This document shows positions 46,723-54,400 of a DNA stretch of 64,000 bases, in pieces. How positions within the stretch are numbered: position 1 is the first letter of the stretch; each line of letters starts with the position of its first letter. A program made the position numbers and the translations under genes. The notes under the pieces were generated by a model, which saw only the letters and a list, made by a program, of their open reading frames with translations, had not been told where the DNA came from and ran no database searches. Location: the NCBI GenBank assembly GCA_027459645.1, contig DAIDHQ010000004.1, positions 62,001 through 126,000 on the forward strand, written 5' to 3'. Source of the DNA: Vulcanimicrobiota bacterium (GTDB taxonomy: Bacteria > Vulcanimicrobiota > Vulcanimicrobiia > Vulcanimicrobiales > Vulcanimicrobiaceae).

Positions 46723-47505
46723 ATGGAAGACTCCATCCTCGATTTTCTTCGAAACGGCGACGTCTCGCTGTGCCTCGAGCGGCGCGGTAGCGGACCGCGG
46801 CACATCCTCTTCGCGCACGGCTGGATTTCATCGAGGCGCATGTGGTACGACGTGGCCGATCGTCTCGACGGCAATCGCTGCACGATGCACCTGCTCGATT
46901 TTCGCGGCTGCGGACTCTCCGATCGGCCTGCCGAGGGGCACGACCTGGAGGGGTATGCGAGCGATCTGCGCGTGGCGCTCGGTTCGATCGAAGCGCCCGT
47001 GACGCTGGTGGCGCATTCGATGGGTGCGAAGCTTGCGCAGTATGTCGCGGCGGAACGGCCGCAGAATCTCGAGCGGCTCATTCTCGTCGCGCCGGGCACG
47101 GCGCGCGCGGCCCGGTTTCCGCAGAAGCACCGCGCGCTCACGCTGGCGGCCTACGGCTCGCGCGAGCGGATCGAGCGTTTTCAGCGCGCGGCGATGGCGC
47201 GAGACGTTCCCCCGAGGAGCATGCTGCGGATCGTCGACGATGCGCTCGTCGCTCAACTCCAACATTGGATCGGCTGGTACGATCGCGGCCGCGGCATCGA
47301 ATTCGTCGAGCGCCTTGCAGAGATCGCGGTGCCGGCGCTGGTGATCGCAGGCGCGAAGGATCCTCTCGCGCTTGCAGACCGGGTCAAGCGCGATGTCGCA
47401 ACCGCGATCCACGGCGCGCTCTTCGTACTCTTACGGGACGCCGGGCACAATTTACCGATCGAAACACCCGACGATATCGCAAGCGCGATCGACCGCTTCC
47501 TGTAA
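46723..47505 (+). CDS. Alpha/beta hydrolase
   Basis: This is a 260-residue hydrolase with oxyanion HGW, DFRGCGLSD, nucleophile elbow AHSMGAK, the acid in GAKDPLA and the catalytic His in AGHNLPIE. This is the classical alpha/beta hydrolase family without a clear substrate. It is divergent from the EamA operon with only 24 bases between the starts, so the promoters must overlap. Confidence 0.9.
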   Translation: MEDSILDFLRNGDVSLCLERRGSGPRHILFAHGWISSRRMWYDVADRLDGNRCTMHLLDFRGCGLSDRPAEGHDLEGYASDLRVALGSIEAPVTLVAHSMGAKLAQYVAAERPQNLERLILVAPGTARAARFPQKHRALTLAAYGSRERIERFQRAAMARDVPPRSMLRIVDDALVAQLQHWIGWYDRGRGIEFVERLAEIAVPALVIAGAKDPLALADRVKRDVATAIHGALFVLLRDAGHNLPIETPDDIASAIDRFL

Positions 47506-48174
47506 TCACGGATTCCAGGGCTGGGCGTTGCCGGCTGGGCGTTGCTCGACCGGCCGCCACACGTCGCCCGGTACGTCGCCTGCAGGCCCGCTATAGCGCA
47601 CGTGAATGAGCGTTCCCGCGACGTTTCCGCCGTCGTCTCCGGCGCCGCTGGTGAGTGCGGCATCGAGCGTTGCATCGAGCGATCCGACGAGCGTCGCGTA
47701 CGGCGGCTGCGCGAACGTTCGAAAGGCGACCGTCGCGTTGCGCGACGCGAGCGTGTCGCCGTTTGGCGCAAGCACGCGGGCGGAAATGGTAAATGTGCTG
47801 CGCCCTTCGGACACGGCGCTATTGTTCTGCATCAACACCGTGCAACTCGCGACCGGGCATGCCGTTGCGGCCGGCAACGCAGCGGTTGACGGTGCTGCAT
47901 CGCTGTCCACTCGCAGCGTGCATCCGCCGTTGGATGCATACGCGCAGGTCGAGAGCGGGTGCGGCGACACCTCGCCGGCGGCAGCTTGCTGAGCCAGAGC
48001 GACGGCCGACGCAAGGCCCTCCCGTAACGCCGTCATCTCGCGCCGGTGGTAGGCGGCGCGCGCCGCCGCCGCGCCGGCGTTGACGATCGCATCGGCAAGC
48101 ACGGCGACGAAGAGCACGAGAAAGAGCGAACGTAACAGCACGTTAAAGCGGGGACGCTCCGCGCGCGCTCGCAT
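47506..48174 (-). CDS. Prepilin-like exported protein
   Basis: A protein of about 222 residues starting at ATG 48174; earlier in-frame starts would lie inside the neighbour. A basic N-terminus (MRARAERPRFN) precedes a single hydrophobic helix (VLLRSLFLVLFVAVLADAIV), then a long polar, threonine/alanine-rich domain with an even number of cysteines (CAYASNGGC, CPVASC). This could be a pseudopilin or a TadE-like pilus-assembly protein, but the prepilin cleavage motif is not visible. It overlaps the upstream prepilin-like gene by 32 bases. Confidence 0.6.
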   Translation of the reverse strand: MRARAERPRFNVLLRSLFLVLFVAVLADAIVNAGAAAARAAYHRREMTALREGLASAVALAQQAAAGEVSPHPLSTCAYASNGGCTLRVDSDAAPSTAALPAATACPVASCTVLMQNNSAVSEGRSTFTISARVLAPNGDTLASRNATVAFRTFAQPPYATLVGSLDATLDAALTSGAGDDGGNVAGTLIHVRYSGPAGDVPGDVWRPVEQRPAGNAQPWNP

Positions 48175-48577
48175 CGATCGATGCCGACGGCAACGGCGCC
48201 GGAACGGCGCTACGCACCGAAACCGTTTCGCTCGTCGAGGTCGCATCGTCGCTCGCGCTCACCGCGATCGTGTGGCTGCCGTCCGGGTTTGCCGTCGTGA
48301 CGATGGAGAGGTGCACCGCTATGGGTGAGGCGCCCGAGATCGGCACGGTCGTCGCTATAACGGCGGGAGGTACGCTGCCGCCTTCGTACTTCAACACGTC
48401 GAGCGCCACGCGCGTTTCCGATGCGGCAAGGTTTCTCAGCGCGTTCGTGCGGTCGTTTGAAGCAAGCCAATGCGTCGAAGCAATGACCGCGCTCGTGACG
48501 GCGGCTACGGCGATGCTGACGATTGCCGCGCCGGCAACCGCGTCGACGAGGCCTTCTCCGCGTTCGCCCGAGCGCAC
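48143..48577 (-). CDS. Prepilin-type N-terminal methylation protein (PilV/minor pseudopilin-like)
   Basis: A 144-residue protein starts at GTG 48577, two bases after the acyltransferase stop. The N-terminus RG-EGLVDAVAGAAIVSIAVA has the prepilin layout (Gly, then +3 Leu, +4 Val and an acidic +5, Asp instead of Glu) followed by a hydrophobic helix. The rest is a beta-rich, Thr/Ser/Ala domain. It is likely a minor pilin or type II pseudopilin. No other pilus gene is in the window. Confidence 0.65.
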   Translation of the reverse strand: MRSGERGEGLVDAVAGAAIVSIAVAAVTSAVIASTHWLASNDRTNALRNLAASETRVALDVLKYEGGSVPPAVIATTVPISGASPIAVHLSIVTTANPDGSHTIAVSASDDATSTSETVSVRSAVPAPLPSASIDASARGASPL

Positions 48578-48578
48578 G

Positions 48579-49721
48579 TCAGGTCGTGTGCCCGCCCGCC
48601 TCCTTGATGAGCCGTGGCTCGGGCGCACGCAATAGCGGCCGTTCGAAGAGATACGTCACCAGTGCCGCTTCGGCAATCGTGACCGCGAACGCTAGAACGG
48701 TAAACGAGAGCTGCCAGTTCGGATCGAAGTGCGGATCGGTTCCGTGGTAGGGAGGCAGGCGCCAATGCAACATCTCCCGCGCGATCATCTGATGGTAGAG
48801 ATAGAGATTGTAGGAGATGATGGCGAGAAACCGCAGCGGCGGATTCGCGAGAACGATCTCGAACCAGCGCGGCGCGCAGAGCGATCCATAGGCGATCGCG
48901 GCGAAACTCAAACCGTAGAGTGCGCGCGTCCAGATCTGTCCCGCCTCTTCCCAGTTGGGATGCAGGCGGTAGCCGTAGATGTTCTGCAGCAGGATGGCGA
49001 GCGCGACCCAGCCGGCGAGCGCGATCGCGATCGACGCGAGGTTGAAACGCGAGGCGCGTACGCGATGCCCGGTGCGTACGAAGAGCAGCGCGCAGATCAT
49101 GCCGGTCGCGAAGATGTCGATGTATCCCGGCAGATTTTCGGAATACATGGTGAAGGTGGTCGTGAAGCAGCAATGCGCGGTAAACGCGCGCCAGGCAAGT
49201 GCGATGGCGATCATGACGCCGGCCGTGATCCACGGCGCGCGGCGGAAGAAGAACCACACGAGCGGGAAGATCGCGTAGAACTCGACCTCGACCGCAAGCG
49301 TCCACAATACGCCGTTGATCGAGCCGTACGTATTCTGCCACCACGTATGGATGAAGAGCAGATGCGTGACGATCTCTTGCAGCGGCGTCGTTCCCCAGCG
49401 CACGGTTGCGGCATAGCCGATCGCGTATGCGACGACGATCGAAAGCACGTACGACGGCATGATCTTCATGAAACGGCGCCAGTAGAAGTGCCGCCACGTC
49501 GGCAGCGGCTGATCCGCCGCTTGCGCTCGCAAGAACGGATACGAGATGACGAAGCCGCTCAAGAAAAAGAAGAGGTGAACGCCGATGAAGCCCGTCTCGG
49601 GCACGAACTCCAGCCAATGCCACGGCGCTTGCAGCCACGAGATCTCCCACACGTGGTACCACAAGACGAGCAGTACAGCGACGCCGCGCATCCCATCGAG
49701 AACACCGAGCCGGTCTTTCAT
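48579..49721 (-). CDS. Acyltransferase family 3 (OafA/YrhL-type)
   Basis: This 380-residue membrane protein has about ten helices and the acyltransferase-3 signature (GMRGVAVLLVLWYHVWE with the catalytic His, then HLFFFLSGFVISYPFL and FYWRRFMKIMPSY). Such enzymes add acetyl or other acyl groups to sugars, lipids or peptidoglycan. It is divergent from the membrane triplet operon; the 76-base spacer holds the operator described at 49773-49802. The two prepilin-like genes follow within 2 bases. Confidence 0.93.
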   Translation of the reverse strand: MKDRLGVLDGMRGVAVLLVLWYHVWEISWLQAPWHWLEFVPETGFIGVHLFFFLSGFVISYPFLRAQAADQPLPTWRHFYWRRFMKIMPSYVLSIVVAYAIGYAATVRWGTTPLQEIVTHLLFIHTWWQNTYGSINGVLWTLAVEVEFYAIFPLVWFFFRRAPWITAGVMIAIALAWRAFTAHCCFTTTFTMYSENLPGYIDIFATGMICALLFVRTGHRVRASRFNLASIAIALAGWVALAILLQNIYGYRLHPNWEEAGQIWTRALYGLSFAAIAYGSLCAPRWFEIVLANPPLRFLAIISYNLYLYHQMIAREMLHWRLPPYHGTDPHFDPNWQLSFTVLAFAVTIAEAALVTYLFERPLLRAPEPRLIKEAGGHTT

Positions 49722-49758
49722 GCCGCCGATTTCATCCGGGTGCGATTGTTCTAAGCCA

Positions 49759-49788
49759 TTGACACAAAACCTGTCATTGTATTAGGAT
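49759..49788 (+). promoter_or_regulatory. Promoter of the membrane triplet operon
   Basis: TTGACA (49759-49764) and TAGGAT (49783-49788) are separated by 18 bases. The predicted transcript start (about 49795) lies only about three bases before the ATG at 49798, so the message is nearly leaderless. The -10 sits exactly in the centre of the operator described next. Confidence 0.65.
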
Positions 49789-49802
49789 GTCGATACAATG
49801 AC
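49773..49802. promoter_or_regulatory. Perfect operator over -10 and start codon
   Basis: GTCATTGTAT (49773-49782) and ATACAATGAC (49793-49802) are perfect 10-base inverted arms around a 10-base centre. The centre contains the -10, and the right arm contains the ATG of the first triplet gene. A bound repressor would block both RNA polymerase and the message start. The likely repressor is the YtrA-type GntR protein encoded at 52241 in the same operon. Confidence 0.8.
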
Positions 49803-50613
49803 GTACAGCCCTTGGGCAAACCCGCTCGTCCCGTATATTCCGCTGGTGGTCGGCGGTGTGGTCATGATGCTTGCCCTCATCGGAGAACGTTCGCTACTGG
49901 GGGACGAGCGAACGCTGTTTGCAAACGCCGTCGAAGGCGCGAGCCCCGAGGCCAAGAGCCGCATCGCCGCGGCGATCGAACGGCGGCGCCGCGACGAACG
50001 CTTGCCGCGCGTGCCCTTTCTATTCGGCGGAGCGCTTCAGCTCGGCATCGGCGTACTCTCCGCCGCGCGCATGCTCGATCCGGGGATCGCGATCGGCGTT
50101 ATGCTCGCCATCTATGTGGCGATCATGAGCGTGCAGTGTCTGTCGGCTCGCCGGAGCGAGCGCGGCGTTCGCGTTGCAGCGCTCTCGCCCCGGCGCGCGG
50201 TCGCAATCGTGTCGCCGTGGGCCTTCGCGGTGCCTCTAGGATCGATAGCGCTCGCTCTGTACGTGATGTACCGCTTCGGACCAAGCGTGGCGATGCTGCT
50301 CGCCCTGGCCGTCTCGCTGGTCGCGCTCGCCATCGCGCCGTTGCTCGCGCGCACGCCGGCCATTCTCTCCGGCGACGACGTCGTTGCCGATGAGATCGTC
50401 GATGAGAAGGTGCGCGGCTCGCGACTGCGCCAGATGCTGCTGATCGCCGGGTACGCGCCGTTGATCGTTTCATATGCCGTCATGCCGGCGCACGGCAACG
50501 ACGCCAGCTTCATCCACAGCATGTGGATGATCTCGTTGACGTTCGGATTGGTCCTCTCGGCTCGTGCCGTCAAATTCGGTCCGAGAGATTTGCAAAGGAT
50601 GTTCCCGTCGTGA
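49798..50613 (+). CDS. Triplet membrane protein 1 (seven predicted helices)
   Basis: A 271-residue protein with about seven membrane helices (near 12-32, 73-93, 95-116, 138-162, 163-186, 218-236, 247-266). A charged 35-residue loop follows helix 1. Two motifs are shared with the next two genes: LSPRRAVAIVSPW before helix 4, and SGDDVVADEIVDEKVRGSR between helices 5 and 6. No known family. The ATG lies inside the operator; no SD is seen, as expected for a leaderless message. Its stop overlaps the next GTG (GTGA). Confidence 0.75.
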   Translation: MTYSPWANPLVPYIPLVVGGVVMMLALIGERSLLGDERTLFANAVEGASPEAKSRIAAAIERRRRDERLPRVPFLFGGALQLGIGVLSAARMLDPGIAIGVMLAIYVAIMSVQCLSARRSERGVRVAALSPRRAVAIVSPWAFAVPLGSIALALYVMYRFGPSVAMLLALAVSLVALAIAPLLARTPAILSGDDVVADEIVDEKVRGSRLRQMLLIAGYAPLIVSYAVMPAHGNDASFIHSMWMISLTFGLVLSARAVKFGPRDLQRMFPS

Positions 50614-51425
50614 TACACCCCACCTCAATTCCCCCCACCGTGGAAAATGCCGTAGCGCTTGCGTTTATCTTGGGCATGGGCTCTATCGTTGCGAGCCGTT
50701 TGCCGACGCTCTTCGGCGACGACCGGAAGATTTTCGCGAGGACGTTCTGGCGCTACGGCGCCGTCTTCGGCGAGCGTCTTGGAGCGGCGATCGATCGGCG
50801 CGCCGCCTACGAAATCGTCGATCGACGCGTCGTGTGGGTAACGACCGCGGTCGTCGCGATCGTCTATTGGATGCTGATGGTGGACCGTCTGTCGAAGCCA
50901 AACGCACTGGCCCTCATGTTCGCCGCTTTTGTGACGGGTATGGCCTTGCAGGCATTGACGACAAAGCGAAAAGGTAGGCTGCACGTCGCGGTGCTGCAGC
51001 CGCGCGATCCGCATCGCATCGTGCCGCCCTGGCTCTTTCTTTTACCGGCGGTCGTGTGGTGCGCCGGCGCAATCGTTGCCGTCATGCACCACGCCGTCCT
51101 TACGACCGGCATCGTCCTCGTGGCGTCGCTCGGTGCCTTTTACGCCAGCTATATCATCGCAGCGGCGCCGCCGATCATCGCTTCGGACGATCCGCAAATG
51201 GACGCGATCGTGGACATGAAGGTTCGCGGATATCGCATGCGTTTCGTACTTCTCATCGGGGCGCTCGCACCGATCGCTCTCGTGACCGCGCTCGAACCCT
51301 CGAACCATTCCGTAACGATGGCATTCGTCATTGCCCTTGCGGCAATTGCGTGGTGGTCGAAACGCCAAGGGAACTTTACCGCGTCCGAAATCGCCGCGAT
51401 CGTTTCTTCCACCGAGGGAGCCTAA
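50610..51425 (+). CDS. Triplet membrane protein 2 (seven predicted helices)
   Basis: A 271-residue paralog of triplet protein 1 starting at GTG 50610, overlapping its stop by four bases. Same seven-helix plan and length. The shared motifs are LQPRDPHRIVPPW and SDDPQMDAIVDMKVRGYR. The loop after helix 1 is a shorter charged version (KIFARTFWRYGAVFGER). No enzyme or transporter signature was recognised. Coupled translation suggests a fixed ratio to protein 1. Confidence 0.75.
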   Translation: MIHPTSIPPTVENAVALAFILGMGSIVASRLPTLFGDDRKIFARTFWRYGAVFGERLGAAIDRRAAYEIVDRRVVWVTTAVVAIVYWMLMVDRLSKPNALALMFAAFVTGMALQALTTKRKGRLHVAVLQPRDPHRIVPPWLFLLPAVVWCAGAIVAVMHHAVLTTGIVLVASLGAFYASYIIAAAPPIIASDDPQMDAIVDMKVRGYRMRFVLLIGALAPIALVTALEPSNHSVTMAFVIALAAIAWWSKRQGNFTASEIAAIVSSTEGA

Positions 51426-51426
51426 C

Positions 51427-52239
51427 ATGGACTTTGCTGCCGAATTTACGCGTTGGTACATCGGCGCGTTCTCCGTATTCTTCGGCATTCGAACGTTGTG
51501 GCGGGGCGCCGATACATTCCGTGCGGGTTGCTATTTCAAGGCGGAGAAGCGGGACCGAACGCTCGGCGAGCGGTTCGCCGCGGTCGTCGCTCGACGTGAA
51601 GAGCTCGAGGGCGATGCCACGCCGGCTGCGCGCATGCTCGGCGTCGCGGCGGTCGCCATCGGCGTGCTCGTGTTGATCCAAACGATTGTGCCGCTCGTTG
51701 CCTACGCGCTGCTCTGCGTCGTACTCGCCGTGACGATGTCGTACGTCTATTCGCAGATGCGAAATCGAAGCGAACGCCGGGCCGCATCGCTGCAGCCGCG
51801 AACCGCCACGACGACCGTCCCGGGAATCTGGTATGCCGGAGGAATCCTGGCCGCGCTTTTACCGCTCGCCTTCGCGATCGTCCCTTCGCTCGTGCAAACG
51901 CAACCGGTCGTGCCGGCGGTGATTATCGCACTCGCGTGCACGGCGATCGTGTATACGGCCGCGCGCTTGTCGCAGATGGCCGCGTTGCTCGCGGGCGACG
52001 ATCCGGAGATCGAACTCTACGTCGACGACCGTCTGCGCCGGATGCGCGTCTCGTCGCTCTTGATGCTCGCGTACGCGGTCAGTTTCGTGTTTATCGTCTT
52101 CGAGCTTGCGCCGGAACATCGCCTCACCGGGGCGTCGCTCGCCGTCGGCGCGAGTTCTTTCGTACTCCTTGCGGCGTTTAGTGCGTGGCTTGCGGTCAAA
52201 TTTTTCTTCGGACGGATGAGCGACAAGCTTCCCGCATAA
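51427..52239 (+). CDS. Triplet membrane protein 3 (seven predicted helices)
   Basis: A 270-residue paralog starting at ATG 51427, one base after the previous stop. Same seven-helix plan. The shared motifs are SLQPRTATTTVPGIW and GDDPEIELYVDDRLRRMR, both more divergent. One base separates it from the GntR gene. Equal lengths of 271, 271 and 270 residues and matched motif order point to two rounds of tandem duplication. Confidence 0.75.
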   Translation: MDFAAEFTRWYIGAFSVFFGIRTLWRGADTFRAGCYFKAEKRDRTLGERFAAVVARREELEGDATPAARMLGVAAVAIGVLVLIQTIVPLVAYALLCVVLAVTMSYVYSQMRNRSERRAASLQPRTATTTVPGIWYAGGILAALLPLAFAIVPSLVQTQPVVPAVIIALACTAIVYTAARLSQMAALLAGDDPEIELYVDDRLRRMRVSSLLMLAYAVSFVFIVFELAPEHRLTGASLAVGASSFVLLAAFSAWLAVKFFFGRMSDKLPA

Positions 52240-52240
52240 C

Positions 52241-52618
52241 ATGGCATCGCTCATCGCGGTCGATCCGGATCTGGAAACGCCGCCCTATCAGCAGATCTTC
52301 GAACAGATTCGCGCGTCGATCGAGCGGGGCGAATTGCCCTCCGACGCGCCCTTGCCGACGGTGCGCCAGTTGGCCGGCGACCTCGGCGTCGCCCCTAACA
52401 CGGTAGCGCGTGCCTATGCCGATCTCGCGGAAGCGGGATGGATCGTTGCCGAGGGGCGCCGTGGAACGCGGGTCGCGCCGAAGACGCCCGCGCACGATCG
52501 CCGCGCACGCCATCAATCGCTGATTGAAACGGTATCGCATTTTATCGAAACGCTGCGTCATCGCGGATATACGTCCGAAGAGATCGGCGCGGCCCTTGAC
52601 AGTTTGCGGCGCTCGTGA
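52241..52618 (+). CDS. YtrA-type GntR transcriptional repressor
   Basis: A 125-residue regulator with an N-terminal GntR winged helix (PPYQQIFEQIRASIERGELP, LPTVRQLAGDLGVAPNTVARAYADLAEAGWI) and a short helical C-terminal tail of about 40 residues, the length typical of the YtrA subgroup, which has no ligand domain. YtrA regulators usually sit in operons with transporter or membrane genes and repress them. It starts two bases after triplet gene 3, so the operon is probably autoregulated through the 49773-49802 palindrome. Confidence 0.9.
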   Translation: MASLIAVDPDLETPPYQQIFEQIRASIERGELPSDAPLPTVRQLAGDLGVAPNTVARAYADLAEAGWIVAEGRRGTRVAPKTPAHDRRARHQSLIETVSHFIETLRHRGYTSEEIGAALDSLRRS

Positions 52619-52683
52619 CACCAGGTTCTTCCTGCGCTCCCGAAAAAGCAGCAACGCGAGCGAGCACTTCGCGGAGGCAGCGT

Positions 52684-53364
52684 ATGTATAACGAGCGGAT
52701 GGAACGGTCGGCTGGGTGGTCGGGCATCGCCTTTATCGTCATGGTCTTGCTGGCGGCGTTCTTGCCGGGCGTGCCACCTCCGCCGGATACCCCGAGCCCG
52801 GTGCTGAGCGCCTGGCTCGACGGGCACCGGATGTTGTGGACCCTCGGCGGCTGGCTGATCTTTCCGGGGGTGGCTTTCTTCTTATGGTGGCTGGTGCAGC
52901 TGCGGGCCTATCTGCGGCTCGCGCCCCAGATCGATGACGGCTTACCGACCTATATGCTGACGGGCGGCATCTTGGCCGCCGTCGTGGTGACGCTCGCGGC
53001 GACCGTGCAGGTCGTCATGGGCTTGCAACCCGCGGCGGTCTTCGGGCCGCAGGTCGTGCAGATGCTCTTCGAGACGTTTAACGCTCTAGGAGCGATGGTC
53101 TTTATCCCGAGCACCGTGGTCGTTTTCGCGGCATCGCACAGCGGGCTGCGCCATCAGAGCCTTCCGCGGGGGCTTGCCTACTGGGGCTATCTGACGTCGG
53201 TGGGCTGCGCGATCTCGACCCTCTCGGTCTTTAGCATTTCCGGGTTCATGGCGGTGGGATACGTCGGTACGGTCGTGCTCGGTCTGCTGCCGTTTGCCAT
53301 CTGGGTTCTGGGCGTCAGCGTGGCGATGATTCGGGCGCCGCGCAGCGGCCAAAACTCGCATTGA
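52684..53364 (+). CDS. DUF4386-like six-helix membrane protein
   Basis: A 226-residue protein starting at ATG 52684 with GGAGG at 52672-52676; upstream starts lie inside the GntR gene. About six membrane helices, with a loop pattern reminiscent of DUF4386 (DGLPTYMLTGGILAAVVVTL), but the match is weak. It lacks the motifs of the triplet and could still be the fifth gene of the operon. Its stop overlaps the rpsL promoter -35. Confidence 0.7.
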   Translation: MYNERMERSAGWSGIAFIVMVLLAAFLPGVPPPPDTPSPVLSAWLDGHRMLWTLGGWLIFPGVAFFLWWLVQLRAYLRLAPQIDDGLPTYMLTGGILAAVVVTLAATVQVVMGLQPAAVFGPQVVQMLFETFNALGAMVFIPSTVVVFAASHSGLRHQSLPRGLAYWGYLTSVGCAISTLSVFSISGFMAVGYVGTVVLGLLPFAIWVLGVSVAMIRAPRSGQNSH

Positions 53365-53389
53365 CGCGTCCCATCCTCCCTGCTATACT
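53361..53389 (+). promoter_or_regulatory. Promoter of the rpsL-rpsG-fusA unit
   Basis: TTGACG (53361-53366) and TATACT (53384-53389) are separated by the ideal 17 bases. The -35 overlaps the stop codon of the upstream membrane gene. The predicted leader of about 67 bases ends in AGGAG (53452-53456), six bases before the rpsL TTG. Confidence 0.85.
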
Positions 53390-53462
53390 GCCGTAGTTCA
53401 GGCCCACCCGACGGTGCGGCCGACTTTGTGTGTGTTGTAAAGCAGTAGCGTAGGAGCCCAGT

Positions 53463-53903
53463 TTGCCCACTATTAACCAGCTGGTCCGTAAGGGCCGGGC
53501 GAAGACGGAAAAGAAGGTCAAGACCCGCGCCTTCCGCGTGATTCTCACGGGACCGAAGCCGGGACATCCCGATCTTCCGACGCGTTCCTTTGAAGTCGCC
53601 GGCAACCCGCAGCGTCGCGGCGTTTGCACGCAAGTGAAGACGGTGACCCCCAAGAAGCCGAACTCGGCGCTCCGTAAAGTCGCCCGCGTCCGCTTGACCA
53701 ATGGTGAAGAGGTGACGGCGTACATTCCGGGCATCGGCCACAACCTGCAGGAGCACTCCGTAGTGCTCGTGCGCGGCGGCCGCGTCAAGGATCTTCCGGG
53801 CGTTCGCTATCACATCATTCGCGGAACGCTTGATACGGCCGGCACCGCGAACCGCAAGCAAGGCCGCTCCAAGTATGGCGCCAAGCGCGAAAAGAAGAAG
53901 TAA
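53463..53903 (+). CDS. rpsL: Ribosomal protein S12
   Basis: The start is TTG 53463, preceded by AGGAG. The protein is 146 residues; S12 is normally about 124. The extra block of about 21 residues (between KKVKT and [10 protein letters not shown], including [20 protein letters not shown]) lies in the N-terminal extension that reaches into the 30S decoding centre region. [11 protein letters not shown] and [11 protein letters not shown] are conserved, with both decoding-site lysines normal. [10 protein letters not shown] has Ile where most bacteria have Glu. Confidence 0.97.
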   Translation: MPTINQLVRKGRAKTEKKVKTRAFRVILTGPKPGHPDLPTRSFEVAGNPQRRGVCTQVKTVTPKKPNSALRKVARVRLTNGEEVTAYIPGIGHNLQEHSVVLVRGGRVKDLPGVRYHIIRGTLDTAGTANRKQGRSKYGAKREKKK

Positions 53904-53907
53904 CTAG

Positions 53908-54378
53908 ATGCCACGTAAAGGACCCGCCCCGAAGCGGCAGATTCTGCCGGATCCGAAGTACAATTCGAAGATCCTCTCGCGCTTCATCAACAAGGTGATG
54001 CTGAGCGGCAAGAAGTCGACGGCCGAACAAGTGACGTACGGCGCCCTCGACATTATCGCCGAGAAGACCGGACGCGACCCGTACGAAGTCTTCCAGCAAG
54101 CCCTTTCGAACGCGATGCCGCTCGTTGAAGTGCGTCCCCGCCGCGTCGGCGGTGCGACGTACCAGGTTCCGATGGAGGTCCGTCCGGACCGCCGTCAGGC
54201 GATGGCCATGCGCTGGCTGATCGGTTTCGCGCGTTCGCGCGGCGGCCGCTCGTTCGAAGAAAAGCTCGCCGGCGAATTGATGGATGCGTCCAATAACACG
54301 GGCGCGACGATCAAGAAGCGCGAGGACACGCACAAGATGGCCGAGGCCAATAAAGCCTTCGCCCACTATCGCTGGTAA
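53908..54378 (+). CDS. rpsG: Ribosomal protein S7
   Basis: This 156-residue 30S subunit protein binds the 16S 3' domain and nucleates its assembly. [31 protein letters not shown] and [19 protein letters not shown] are standard. It starts four bases after the rpsL stop, so the two are translationally coupled. Confidence 0.97.
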   Translation: MPRKGPAPKRQILPDPKYNSKILSRFINKVMLSGKKSTAEQVTYGALDIIAEKTGRDPYEVFQQALSNAMPLVEVRPRRVGGATYQVPMEVRPDRRQAMAMRWLIGFARSRGGRSFEEKLAGELMDASNNTGATIKKREDTHKMAEANKAFAHYRW

Positions 54379-54400
54379 TCACCACTAGAGATTTTTTAAG

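Noticed and set aside
45257-46831. A 524-codon frame over the SSS, DUF3311 and EamA genes
   Set aside because: It crosses three well supported genes in another frame and is arginine-rich throughout.
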